From NCBI RefSeq assembly GCF_000772045.1, contig NZ_CP009754.1, forward strand, positions 5,394,001 to 5,458,000: 64,000 nt of DNA. The letters are read 5' to 3'. The notes beneath the pieces are model-generated. The model saw only the letters and a list, made by a program, of their open reading frames with translations, was not told the DNA's origin and searched no databases. Both the position numbers and the translations under genes were made by a program. Shown piece by piece: positions 31,834-39,956 of the stretch; position 1 is the first letter of the stretch; every line of letters starts with the position of its first letter. The stretch is from Streptomyces sp. CCM_MD2014. GTDB lineage: Bacteria > Actinomycetota > Actinomycetes > Streptomycetales > Streptomycetaceae.

Positions 31834-32613
31834 GTGCTCTCTCGTCTCACGCGTCCCCAGTTTCTCGCCGTCTGCGGTGTGCCCGTCGTCGCGCTGCTCG
31901 CGGCCGCCGTGTTCGCGCCGTTGCCGTTCTCCGTGGCGCAGCCGGGGCTGACGGCCGACGTGCTGGGCAAGAACCGGGGGGACGAGGTGATCACGATCAG
32001 CGGCGCGCCGACGCACGACACCAGCGGGCAGCTGCGGATGACCACGATCGAGGCGACCGGGCCGGACGCGAGCATTCACCTCGGGGACGTGCTCAGCAGC
32101 TGGTTCGACACCGACCGGGCCGTGATGCCGCGCGACGCCGTCTACCCGAGCGGCGACGACGTGAGCGAGATCGAGGAGTACAACCAGGAGCAGATGAAGG
32201 AGTCCCAGGACTCGGCGACCGCGGCCGCGCTCGGGTACCTCGGGATGGACCGGGACGACGTCGACGTGCAGTTGCGGCTCGAGGACGTCGGCGGGCCCAG
32301 CGCCGGGCTGCTGTTCTCGCTCGGCATCGTGGACAAGCTCGGCGCCGGGGACCTGACCGGGGGCAGGGTCGTCGCCGGGACCGGGACCATCACCGACGAC
32401 GGCAAGGTGGGCGCCGTCGGCGGGGTGCCGCTCAAGACCCAGGCCGCCCGGCGGGACGGGGCCACCGTCTTCCTGGTGCCCGAGGCGGAGTGCTCCGACG
32501 CGCAGGCCGAGCTGCCGAAGGGGCTGCGGCTGATCCCGGTCACCACCCTCAAGGGCGCGGTCGACTCGCTGAAGGCGCTGGAGAGCGGGAAGGGCGGCGT
32601 TCCCGCCTGCTGA
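31834..32613 (+). CDS. Membrane-anchored S16 (Lon-type) serine protease
   Basis: The 259-residue protein has one N-terminal membrane segment at ~10-33 (FLAVCGVPVVALLAAAVFAPL). The Lon-type proteolytic domain has Ser156 in DVGGPSAGLLFSLG and Lys201 in GGVPLKTQAARRDGA, the 45-residue spacing of the Ser-Lys dyad. The related YlbL proteins usually carry a PDZ domain between the membrane segment and the protease. Here only ~80 residues lie there and no PDZ pattern is evident. The active site would face outward. It is transcribed alone, apparently leaderless, and convergent with the OpuC operon. Confidence 0.85.
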   Translation: MLSRLTRPQFLAVCGVPVVALLAAAVFAPLPFSVAQPGLTADVLGKNRGDEVITISGAPTHDTSGQLRMTTIEATGPDASIHLGDVLSSWFDTDRAVMPRDAVYPSGDDVSEIEEYNQEQMKESQDSATAAALGYLGMDRDDVDVQLRLEDVGGPSAGLLFSLGIVDKLGAGDLTGGRVVAGTGTITDDGKVGAVGGVPLKTQAARRDGATVFLVPEAECSDAQAELPKGLRLIPVTTLKGAVDSLKALESGKGGVPAC

Positions 32614-32630
32614 CGGCCGGGAACAACCCC

Positions 32631-33599
32631 TCAGCCCTCCTTCACGAAGCCCTTCTCCTTCATCCAGTCCAGCGCCACCTGGTGCGGGTCCTCGCCGTCC
32701 ACGTCGACCTTCGCGTTCAGGGTCTGCGCCACGTCGTTGGTCAGCGCCTTGGTGACCGGGTCGAGGACGGACGCGATCGCCGGCCACTTCTTCAGGGTGG
32801 CCGTGCGGACCATCGGCGCCGCGTTGTAGTTCGGGAAGAACTTCTTGTCGTCCTCCATCACCACCAGGTTCATGGACTTGATCCGCCCGTCGGTGGTGTA
32901 CACCTCGCCGTACGTACAGGCGCCCTTCGCGGTCTGCGTGTAGATGATGCCGGTGTCCATCTGCGTGATGTTCCCGGCGGGCAGCGACATGCCGTACGCC
33001 TTCTCCAGGCCCGGCAGGCCGTCCGCGCGGTTGGCGAACTCGCCCTCCACGCACAGCGTCACCGCGCCGGGGTCGGACTTCGCCAGCTCCGCCACCTGCG
33101 ACAGGGTCTTCGTGCCGTACCTCTTGTAGTTGGCCTGGTTCATCGCCAGCGCGTACGTGTTGTTCAGGCGGGCCGGCGGCAGCCACGTCAGCCCCTTCTT
33201 CGCGTCGGCCTCCTTCACCGCCTTCCACTGCTGCTCCGGGTCCGGGATCGGCTTGCTGTTGCCCAGGTACGTGATCCACGCGGTGCCCGTGTACTCGTAC
33301 GTGGCGTCGGCGTCGCCGTTCTCCACCGCGGCGCGGGTGCCGACCGAGCCCTGGATGCCGGTGCGGTCGAGCACCTCCGCGCCGGCCGCCTCGAAGGCGA
33401 TGCCCATGATCGCGCCCAGGATCAGCTGCTCCGTGAACTCCTTCGAGGTGACCGTGAGACCGGCCCCTTCCAACGGCTTCCCCTTGCCGATGGTGCCCGG
33501 CTCCACGTCGTCGACCATCGGGGAGCCGCTGGTCAGCCCGCAGCCGGCGGGGGCCGCGAGGAGTACCGCGGCCAGGGTCCAGCAGACGCGTCGCCTCAT
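32631..33599 (-). CDS. Glycine betaine/choline-type ABC substrate-binding lipoprotein
   Basis: The 322-residue OpuAC/ProX-like binding protein has the lipoprotein signal AAVLLAAPAGC (Cys20). The mature protein has LTVTSKEFTEQLILGAIM and ADATYEYTGTAWITYLG, both typical of the OpuC/quaternary amine binder family. GACTYGEVYTTDGRI and a KVDVDGEDPHQVALDWMKEKG tail follow. It is the last gene of a four-gene minus-strand operon and overlaps the permease stop by 4 nt. It delivers a compatible solute such as glycine betaine or choline for osmoprotection. Confidence 0.9.
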   Translation of the reverse strand: MRRRVCWTLAAVLLAAPAGCGLTSGSPMVDDVEPGTIGKGKPLEGAGLTVTSKEFTEQLILGAIMGIAFEAAGAEVLDRTGIQGSVGTRAAVENGDADATYEYTGTAWITYLGNSKPIPDPEQQWKAVKEADAKKGLTWLPPARLNNTYALAMNQANYKRYGTKTLSQVAELAKSDPGAVTLCVEGEFANRADGLPGLEKAYGMSLPAGNITQMDTGIIYTQTAKGACTYGEVYTTDGRIKSMNLVVMEDDKKFFPNYNAAPMVRTATLKKWPAIASVLDPVTKALTNDVAQTLNAKVDVDGEDPHQVALDWMKEKGFVKEG

Positions 33600-34480
33600 G
33601 TGCCCACCTCCAGCCCCCGCGGCCGCAGCAGCAGTTCCGCCAGCGAGGCCAGCCAGTCCACCAGCAGCGCCAGGGCCACGGTGAGGATCGATCCCAGGAC
33701 CAGCACCGGCATCCGCTGGCTGGTGATGCCGGTGGTGATCAGCACGCCCAGGCCGCCGCCGCCGCCGAAGGTCGCGAGCGTCGCCGTACCGACGTTCAGG
33801 ACGAGGGCCGTGCGCACCCCGGCCAGGATGAGCGGGACGGCGAGCGGGAGCTCCACCCGGGTCAGGACGCCCAGCGGGGACATGCCGATGCCGCGGGCCG
33901 CCTCCAGGAGCGTCGGGTCGTTCGCCTTCAGGCCGGCGATGGTGTTGGAGAGCACGGGCAGGACGGCGTAGATGATGATGCCGATCAGGGCGGCCCGGCG
34001 GCCGATGCCCAGCCAGATCACCAGCAGCGCCAGCAGACCGATCGCCGGCGTCGCCTGGCCCATGTTGGCGAACGCCATCGCGAACGGGGTGGCCTTCCGG
34101 AACATCCGCCGGGTGAGCAGGATGCCCAGCGGGATCGCGATGATCAGCACGAAGAAGGTGGAGATCACCGTGAGCTGGACGTGCTGCCACAGGGCCTTGG
34201 TCACCTGTCCGTTGCCGAGCGCGTTCCGGCTGAGCGCGTCCAGGTCCGCCTGCCGGTACCACAGCCAGGTCGCCAGCAGTACGGCGATCAGGACGACGGG
34301 CAGGAAGGTCAGCTTGCGCCAGCCGACCCGGGGGCCCTCCGGCGCCGGGGGCGGCGGGGAAGCCCCGGCCTCCTCCTCGTCCTCGCCCGCACCGGCGCCC
34401 TCGTCGCGGAAGGCGAGCCCCCTGACCTCGTGCTCGCCGTCGGGACGCCGGCCGGGCACGGGCCGGGAGGAGCCGCTCAC
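33596..34480 (-). CDS. OpuC-type ABC permease with extended N-terminus
   Basis: The 294-residue permease has ~55 hydrophilic residues (VSGSSRPVPGRRPDG...EDEEEAGASPPPP) before five to six membrane segments. The EAA-like loop is LLEAARGIGMSPLGVLTRVELPLAVP, and GTATLATFGGGGGLGVLI is a family signature. The GTG start overlaps the ATPase stop (GTGA). It pairs with the permease at the other end of the operon to form the heterodimeric channel. Confidence 0.9.
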   Translation of the reverse strand: MSGSSRPVPGRRPDGEHEVRGLAFRDEGAGAGEDEEEAGASPPPPAPEGPRVGWRKLTFLPVVLIAVLLATWLWYRQADLDALSRNALGNGQVTKALWQHVQLTVISTFFVLIIAIPLGILLTRRMFRKATPFAMAFANMGQATPAIGLLALLVIWLGIGRRAALIGIIIYAVLPVLSNTIAGLKANDPTLLEAARGIGMSPLGVLTRVELPLAVPLILAGVRTALVLNVGTATLATFGGGGGLGVLITTGITSQRMPVLVLGSILTVALALLVDWLASLAELLLRPRGLEVGT

Positions 34481-35766
34481 GCGCGGCCTCCGACCCCGCC
34501 GAAGCCCTCCTGCTCGCTGTGCGTCTGGGTGGCCCGGGTCTCCTCCAGGTCGTGCTGGTGCTCCAGTGCGTCGAGCCGGTCGGCCTCCAGCAGCTCGTGC
34601 ACGGAGTTCATCAGCGTCTCCATGTCCACGACGCCCTCGTACGCGCCGCGCCGCCCGGTGACCGCGACCCGCCCCGCGTTGTCGGTGAGCACCGCCTCCA
34701 GCGCGTCCCGCAGCGTGGCGTCCCGGGTCACCGTGTCGTGGACCAGCGTCCCGGCCCGCGCCAGCGAACCCTTGGCCCGCATCAGGTCGCCGCGCCGCAG
34801 CCACTTGTAGGGGCGCCCGCGCCGGTCCAGGAGCAGGATCTCGTTGCTGCCCGACTCCCGCAGCCGGTCGAAGATGTGCTGGAGCGGGTCCTCCACCGTC
34901 ACCGTCGGGTAGTCGGTGATGCCGACGTCCCGCACCCGGGTCAGGTTCAGCCGCTTGAGGGCCGCGCCCGCGCCCACGAAGCCGGAGACGAAGTCGTCCG
35001 CCGGGTTGGTCAGGATCGCCTCCGGGGTGTCGAACTGCGCGATGTGCGAGCGCTCGCGCAGCACCGCGATCCGGTCGCCGATCTTGATCGCCTCGTCGAA
35101 GTCGTGGGTGACGAAGACGATCGTCTTGTGCAGCTCCCGCTGGAGGCGGATCAGCTCGTCCTGGAGGTGGTCCCGGGTGATCGGGTCGACCGCGCCGAAC
35201 GGCTCGTCCATCAGCAGCACCGGCGGATCGGCAGCCAGCGCCCGCGCCACGCCCACCCGCTGCTGCTGGCCGCCGGACAGCTGGCGCGGATAGCGGCCGT
35301 GGAACTCCCCGGCGTCCAGGCCGACCAGGTCCAGCATCTCCTCCACCCGGGACCTGATCCTGGCCTTGGACCAGCCGATCATCCTCGGCACCAGCGCGAT
35401 GTTCTGGGCGACGGTCATGTGCGGGAAGAGACCGGAGGACTGGATCGCGTAGCCGACCTTGCGGCGCAGCTTCACCCCGTCGATGTCGGTGACGTCCTCG
35501 CCGTTGATGCGGATGCGCCCGCCGCTGGGCTCGATCAGCCGGTTGATCATCTTCAGGGTGGTGGACTTCCCGCAGCCGGAGGGGCCGACGAAGACGACCG
35601 TCTCCCCGGCCTTGATCTCCATCGACACGTTCTCGACGGCGGGCTGCGGATTGCCGGGGTAGCGCTTGGTGAGGGACTCCAGCTCGATGGTCGCACCGGT
35701 GGCGCTGTCCGGCGCCTCGCCGCGGCCGTCGTCGGAAACGGAGCCGGACACGGATGTCTCAGACAC
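34477..35766 (-). CDS. OpuC-type ABC ATPase with CBS domains
   Basis: The 429-residue ATPase has Walker A GPSGCGKST (~60), signature LSGGQQQRVGVARAL (~160), Walker B VLLMDEPFGAVDP and H-loop VTHDFDEA. Residues ~275-400 form two CBS repeats (DYPTVTVEDPLQHIFDRL, VTRDATLRDALEAVL), which in OpuA-type systems sense ionic strength or nucleotides. It uses a GTG start overlapping the first permease stop by 8 nt (35759-35766). The acidic C-terminal tail (QHDLEETRATQTHSEQEG) is unusual but short. Confidence 0.92.
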   Translation of the reverse strand: MSETSVSGSVSDDGRGEAPDSATGATIELESLTKRYPGNPQPAVENVSMEIKAGETVVFVGPSGCGKSTTLKMINRLIEPSGGRIRINGEDVTDIDGVKLRRKVGYAIQSSGLFPHMTVAQNIALVPRMIGWSKARIRSRVEEMLDLVGLDAGEFHGRYPRQLSGGQQQRVGVARALAADPPVLLMDEPFGAVDPITRDHLQDELIRLQRELHKTIVFVTHDFDEAIKIGDRIAVLRERSHIAQFDTPEAILTNPADDFVSGFVGAGAALKRLNLTRVRDVGITDYPTVTVEDPLQHIFDRLRESGSNEILLLDRRGRPYKWLRRGDLMRAKGSLARAGTLVHDTVTRDATLRDALEAVLTDNAGRVAVTGRRGAYEGVVDMETLMNSVHELLEADRLDALEHQHDLEETRATQTHSEQEGFGGVGGRA

Positions 35767-36406
35767 GGATCCCCCTCGGAATGGTCAGCCGTCCCAGCAG
35801 CACGTACGCCGCGTCGAACAGCAGGGCCAGGACGATGATGCCGAGCGTGCCCGCGAGGACCTGGTTGAGCGCGTTCTTGCTGCCCAGCGAGGCGATCCCG
35901 CGGAAGATCTCGTTGCCGAGGCCCGGCCCGGAGGCGTAGGCGGCGATCGCCGCGATGCCCATCAGCATCTGCGTGGAGACCCGGATGCCGGTCAGGATCG
36001 GCGGCCAGGCCAGCGGCAGCTCCACCCGCAGCAGCCGCGCCGGGCGCGACATCCCGATGCCCTTCGCGGCGTCCACCAGCGCCGGGTCGACCCCGCGCAG
36101 GCCCACGATCGAGTTCCGCACGATCGGCAGCAGCCCGTACAGGGTCAGCGCCGTCACCGTCGGCGGCACACCGAGCCCCACGATCGGGATGAGCAGACCG
36201 ATCATGGCCAGCGACGGGATGGTGAGGATCGTCGACGTGGACAGGGTCGCCAGGTTCCCCGCCCACTCGCTGCGGTAGGTGACGACACCGATCAGCACCC
36301 CGAGCAGGGTCGCCACCACCATGCACTGGAAGACGGCGCTGGCGTGCTGGGAGGCGTCGGCGAGCAGTTGCTGGTGGCGATCGCCCAGGTAGTCCCAGAA
36401 GTTCAC
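35759..36406 (-). CDS. OpuC-type ABC permease, first gene of the operon
   Basis: The 215-residue permease has about five membrane segments and the EAA-like loop LVDAAKGIGMSRPARLLRVELPLAWP, with AYASGPGLGNEIFRG as the family signature. GTG 36406 follows a full GGAGGTGA RBS. It is the promoter-proximal transporter gene. The Lrp/AsnC gene ends only 34 bp upstream on the same strand, so the two could share a transcript. Confidence 0.9.
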   Translation of the reverse strand: MNFWDYLGDRHQQLLADASQHASAVFQCMVVATLLGVLIGVVTYRSEWAGNLATLSTSTILTIPSLAMIGLLIPIVGLGVPPTVTALTLYGLLPIVRNSIVGLRGVDPALVDAAKGIGMSRPARLLRVELPLAWPPILTGIRVSTQMLMGIAAIAAYASGPGLGNEIFRGIASLGSKNALNQVLAGTLGIIVLALLFDAAYVLLGRLTIPRGIRV

Positions 36407-36440
36407 GTCCGCTCACCTCCGGGATCGGGCCGGCCCGGCC

Positions 36441-36947
36441 TCAGTCGTGTCTGTCGCTGTCCGCCGCCGCCTGCTCCACCAGCGGGATGATCCGCAGCGG
36501 AACCGGGTTCTCCATGACGATCGCCGTGGCGGCCCGGACGATGCCATCAAAACCGACAACCCGGTCGATCACCCGCTGGAGATCGGCGTTCGAGCGGGCC
36601 ACCAGGCGGCACAGCATGTCCCCGGTACCGGTCGTGGTGTGCAGCTCCAGAACCTCCGGAACCGTCGCCAAGTGCGCCCGTACGTCTGCCCCTTGGCCCT
36701 GCCGGATCTCCAGCGTGGCGAACGCGGTCACCGGGTAGCCGAGGGCCGCCGGGTCCACTTCCGGACCGAAGCCGCGTATGACTCCGTTCGACTGAAGCCG
36801 GTCGAGCCGCGCCTGGGCGGTGCCGCGCGCCACGCCCAGCCGCCGGGACATCTCCAGCACCCCGATCCGCGGCTCCCGCGCCAGCAGGCCGATGATCCGC
36901 CCGTCCAGCCGGTCGATCCCCTTGCCCGAACCCGCCACACCCCTCAC
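36441..36947 (-). CDS. Lrp/AsnC-family transcriptional regulator
   Basis: The 168-residue protein has an N-terminal helix-turn-helix (residues ~10-60): RLDGRIIGLLAREPRIGVLEMSRRLGVARGTAQARLDRL. The RAM ligand domain (~75-150) contains TTTGTGDMLCRLVARSNADLQRVIDRV. AGGAGG lies 7 nt before the GTG at 36947. It stands divergent from hpd, with a CGCAA/TTGCG inverted repeat between them, so control of tyrosine catabolism is likely; amino-acid ligands are usual for the family. Confidence 0.9.
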   Translation of the reverse strand: MRGVAGSGKGIDRLDGRIIGLLAREPRIGVLEMSRRLGVARGTAQARLDRLQSNGVIRGFGPEVDPAALGYPVTAFATLEIRQGQGADVRAHLATVPEVLELHTTTGTGDMLCRLVARSNADLQRVIDRVVGFDGIVRAATAIVMENPVPLRIIPLVEQAAADSDRHD

Positions 36948-37027
36948 CCCTCACCCTCCTGGCTGGTCATCCTGTACACATCGCCCGCCATCACCGGCGA
37001 ACCACTGGTCAGGTTGCCCAGTGAAAA

Positions 37028-37041
37028 CGCAAACTATTGCG
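37028..37041. promoter_or_regulatory. Candidate Lrp/AsnC operator in the hpd promoter region
   Basis: CGCAAACTATTGCG has 5-bp arms around ACTA, is followed by another TTGCG at 37046-37050, and lies 30 bp before the hpd ATG. It is the only symmetric AT-containing element in the divergent gap. Confidence 0.5.
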
Positions 37042-37071
37042 CACCTTGCGGAGGCGGGAGAACCTGCGGCT

Positions 37072-38217
37072 ATGACGCAGACCACACACCACACTCCCGA
37101 CACCGCCCGGCAGGCCGACCCCTTCCCGGTCAAGGGAATGGACGCGGTCGTCTTCGCCGTGGGCAACGCCAAGCAGGCCGCGCACTACTACTCCACCGCC
37201 TTCGGCATGAAGCTGGTCGCCTACTCCGGACCGGAGAACGGCAGCCGCGAGACCGCGAGCTACGTCCTGGAGAGCGGCTCCGCCCGCTTCGTGTTCACCT
37301 CGGTGATCAAGCCCGCGACCGACTGGGGCACCTTCCTCGCCCAGCACGTGGCCGAGCACGGCGACGGCGTCGTCGACCTCGCCATCGAGGTCCCGGACGC
37401 GCGCGCCGCCCACGCCTACGCCGTCGAGCACGGCGCCCGCTCGCTCGCCGAGCCGCACGAGGTCAAGGACGAGCACGGCACCGTCGTCCTCGCCGCCATC
37501 GCCACCTACGGCGAGACCCGGCACACCCTCGTCGAGCGCACCGGCTACGACGGCCCGTACCTGCCCGGGTACGTCGCCGCCAAGCCGATGGTCGCCCCGC
37601 CGGAGCAGCGCGTCTTCCAGGCCGTGGACCACTGCGTCGGCAACGTCGAACTCGGCCGCATGAACGAGTGGGTCGGCTTCTACAACAAGGTCATGGGCTT
37701 CACGAACATGAAGGAGTTCGTGGGCGACGACATCGCCACCGAGTACAGCGCGCTGATGTCCAAGGTGGTCGCGGACGGCACCCTCAAGGTCAAGTTCCCG
37801 ATCAACGAGCCCGCCATCGCCAAGAAGAAGTCCCAGATCGACGAGTACCTGGAGTTCTACGGCGGCGCCGGCGTCCAGCACATCGCGCTGAACACCAACG
37901 ACATCGTGGCGACCGTCCGCGCGATGAGGGCGGCGGGCGTCGAGTTCCTCGACACCCCCGACTCGTACTACGACACGCTCGGCGAGTGGGCCGGCGAGAC
38001 CCGGGTGCCGGTCGACGTCCTGCGCGAGCTGAAGATCCTCGTCGACCGCGACGAGGACGGCTACCTGCTGCAGATCTTCACCAAGCCGGTCCAGGACCGG
38101 CCGACCGTCTTCTTCGAGATGATCGAACGCCACGGCTCCATGGGCTTCGGCAAGGGCAACTTCAAGGCCCTGTTCGAGGCGATCGAGCGCGAGCAGGAGA
38201 AGCGCGGCAACCTCTGA
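37072..38217 (+). CDS. hpd: 4-hydroxyphenylpyruvate dioxygenase
   Basis: The 381-residue Fe(II) enzyme converts 4-hydroxyphenylpyruvate to homogentisate in tyrosine degradation. Two vicinal-oxygen-chelate halves are visible. The iron ligands lie in the C-terminal half: His in AVDHCVGNVELG, His in GVQHIALNTNDI and Glu in FFEMIERHGSMGFGKGNF. GFTNMKEF and RPTVFFE are family motifs. It is divergent from an Lrp/AsnC regulator, is probably monocistronic, and ends just before a MITE-like element. Confidence 0.95.
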   Translation: MTQTTHHTPDTARQADPFPVKGMDAVVFAVGNAKQAAHYYSTAFGMKLVAYSGPENGSRETASYVLESGSARFVFTSVIKPATDWGTFLAQHVAEHGDGVVDLAIEVPDARAAHAYAVEHGARSLAEPHEVKDEHGTVVLAAIATYGETRHTLVERTGYDGPYLPGYVAAKPMVAPPEQRVFQAVDHCVGNVELGRMNEWVGFYNKVMGFTNMKEFVGDDIATEYSALMSKVVADGTLKVKFPINEPAIAKKKSQIDEYLEFYGGAGVQHIALNTNDIVATVRAMRAAGVEFLDTPDSYYDTLGEWAGETRVPVDVLRELKILVDRDEDGYLLQIFTKPVQDRPTVFFEMIERHGSMGFGKGNFKALFEAIEREQEKRGNL

Positions 38218-38229
38218 TCCAGCGTGGGT

Positions 38230-38418
38230 TAGGGCCTGTCCGGCGGATCAGGTCGCAGGACAGGCACGGCACCTCGTCGACGCCGGTGAGCGGGGCCTGG
38301 TGCGTGCAGCCGCAAGGCGGAGGAGGGCGTCGACGCGGAGCGTCGGCAACCGACGACAACGCCGCGGACGCGCGTGCCGGGCCCCGCGTCCGGGGCATGA
38401 TCCGCCGGACAGGCCCTA
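38230..38418. mobile_element. MITE-like element with 19-bp terminal inverted repeats and TA flanks
   Basis: GGGCCTGTCCGGCGGATCA (38232-38250) is the exact complement of 38398-38416. Together with a TA at each edge, the matching ends cover 38230-38250 and 38398-38418. The ~185-bp element has no reading frame for a transposase. Its interior is GC-rich with a second GCCTGTCC/GGACAGGC pair near the left end. TIRs beginning GGGCCTG with TA duplication suggest mobilisation by an IS5-family transposase. The right end lies in the stop codon of the TPR gene. Confidence 0.8.
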
Positions 38419-39858
38419 GTCGGGCGGTCCCTCCAGCGGGGGCTCGCCCAGCTCCGTCAGCGCCCGCTTCGCCTCGGGGGCCCGCAGCGGCGAGAAGTAC
38501 GGGTTGATCGTCAGCGCCTCCCGCAGATGCCGCCGCGCGGGCCCCGACCGCCCCAGCTCCTGCTCGATCACGCCCCGGTGGAACACGTACAGCGCGCTGC
38601 GCACCCCGCCGCCCTTGTCGCCGTCGGTCGCGATCGTCGCGAACTCCAGCGCCTTCTCGTCCTCACCGGTGCGGTGCAGCGCCCAGCCCAGCGCGTCGGC
38701 GACCGCGATCCCCGGCTGCCGTCCCCACTCCGCCCGCAGCAGACGCACCGCCTCGGCCGGATCACCGTGGTCCGCCTCCAGCCGCCCCAGCATCAGCGCC
38801 TCGTCCGCCCCGGCCTCCTCGGCGCCCCGCGCCCGCTCCCGCAGCAGGTCGTACTCCACCCGCGCGGCCTGCCCGAGGCCCAGCGATTCGTACAGCTCGC
38901 CCAGCTCCAGCGCGTACTCGGGACCGGGCCGCTTGGCCAGTGCCGCCTGGTACGCCGACAGCGCCTCGGTCGTCCGGCCCAGCGCCGCCAGCGCCCGGCC
39001 CTGGCCGGCCTGCGCGGCCCGCTGGTCCGGGTCGGTGCGCAGCGCCTCCTGGAAGAACCGCAGCGCCTCCTCGCGGTCCCCGCGCTCGAACGCCAGCCGC
39101 CCGGCCTGCTCCAGGTACGCCGCCCGCTCGGCCGGTGCCTCCGCCTTCGCCGCCGCGTCCGAGATGCGCGCCGCCGCGTCCTCCCGCCAGCCCCGGTTGC
39201 GGTAGACGGCGGCGGCCAGCGCGCTCACGGCGGGGGTCTCCGGCCGCAGCTCCATCACCTTGTCCAGGGCCCGGCCCACGCCCTTGTCGTCGCCGAGCCC
39301 CGTGTACGCGTGGATCAGCACGGCGTGCGCCGTCCACCGCTTCGGCGCCGCCTTCACCGCGCTCTCCCCCCACTTCTTCGCCGCCGGGAAGTCGCGGCGC
39401 GCCACCGCCAGCGCCGCCAGCCCCTCCAGGGCCTGAGGGTTGCGCTCGGGCCCCGTCTTCAGCGAGGTGCGCAGCGCCTTCTCGGCCTTCGGCCAGTTCG
39501 CGCCGTCCGCCGTCCGGCGGCCCTGCTCGACGTAGGCCGCGCCGAGCACCGCCCACGACGCCCCGTCCAGCGGATGCGCCCGCAGATGGGTCTCCCGGTC
39601 GCCGATCAGCGCCGCCAGGTCGGGCAGCGCGGCGGGCACACCCGTGGTGACCGCGCCCCGCGCGAGCGCCGCGGGCCCCGGTGCGGGCGGGGGAGCGTCA
39701 CGCCCGTCCCAGGGCGCCGACAGCACCAGGACCCCGCCGAGTACGGCGGCCCCGGCGACGCAGGCGATCAGCGCGCGGCGCCCGCGGCGCGGCCGTCGCC
39801 CGCCTCCGGTCCGTCCCCGCGTGGCGTCCATGCCGTCCATGGCGTTCGTGCCGTTCAT
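38416..39858 (-). CDS. Membrane-anchored tetratricopeptide repeat protein
   Basis: The ~480-residue protein has a short basic N-terminus (RRPRRGRR), one membrane segment (ALIACVAGAAVLGGVLVL, ~30-50), then helical repeats from ~100 to the end. TPR-like units include NWPKAEKALRTSLKTGPERN, AWLEQGR-like and REEALRFFQEALRTDPDQRAAQAGQGRALAALGRTTEAL. The repeats likely scaffold a protein complex outside or at the membrane. The start is uncertain (ATG 39858 used; GTG 39867 possible). The TAG stop is formed by the TA flank and first G of the MITE. Confidence 0.82.
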   Translation of the reverse strand: MNGTNAMDGMDATRGRTGGGRRPRRGRRALIACVAGAAVLGGVLVLSAPWDGRDAPPPAPGPAALARGAVTTGVPAALPDLAALIGDRETHLRAHPLDGASWAVLGAAYVEQGRRTADGANWPKAEKALRTSLKTGPERNPQALEGLAALAVARRDFPAAKKWGESAVKAAPKRWTAHAVLIHAYTGLGDDKGVGRALDKVMELRPETPAVSALAAAVYRNRGWREDAAARISDAAAKAEAPAERAAYLEQAGRLAFERGDREEALRFFQEALRTDPDQRAAQAGQGRALAALGRTTEALSAYQAALAKRPGPEYALELGELYESLGLGQAARVEYDLLRERARGAEEAGADEALMLGRLEADHGDPAEAVRLLRAEWGRQPGIAVADALGWALHRTGEDEKALEFATIATDGDKGGGVRSALYVFHRGVIEQELGRSGPARRHLREALTINPYFSPLRAPEAKRALTELGEPPLEGPPD

Positions 39859-39956
39859 GGCGCTCACTGTGCGCCAATACGACGAGCACACCGGGCAGGC
39901 TACGGGTGCCGCCCATGGGGTTCACACCGATGGCCCCCGGGTGCGACGCTGTGATC

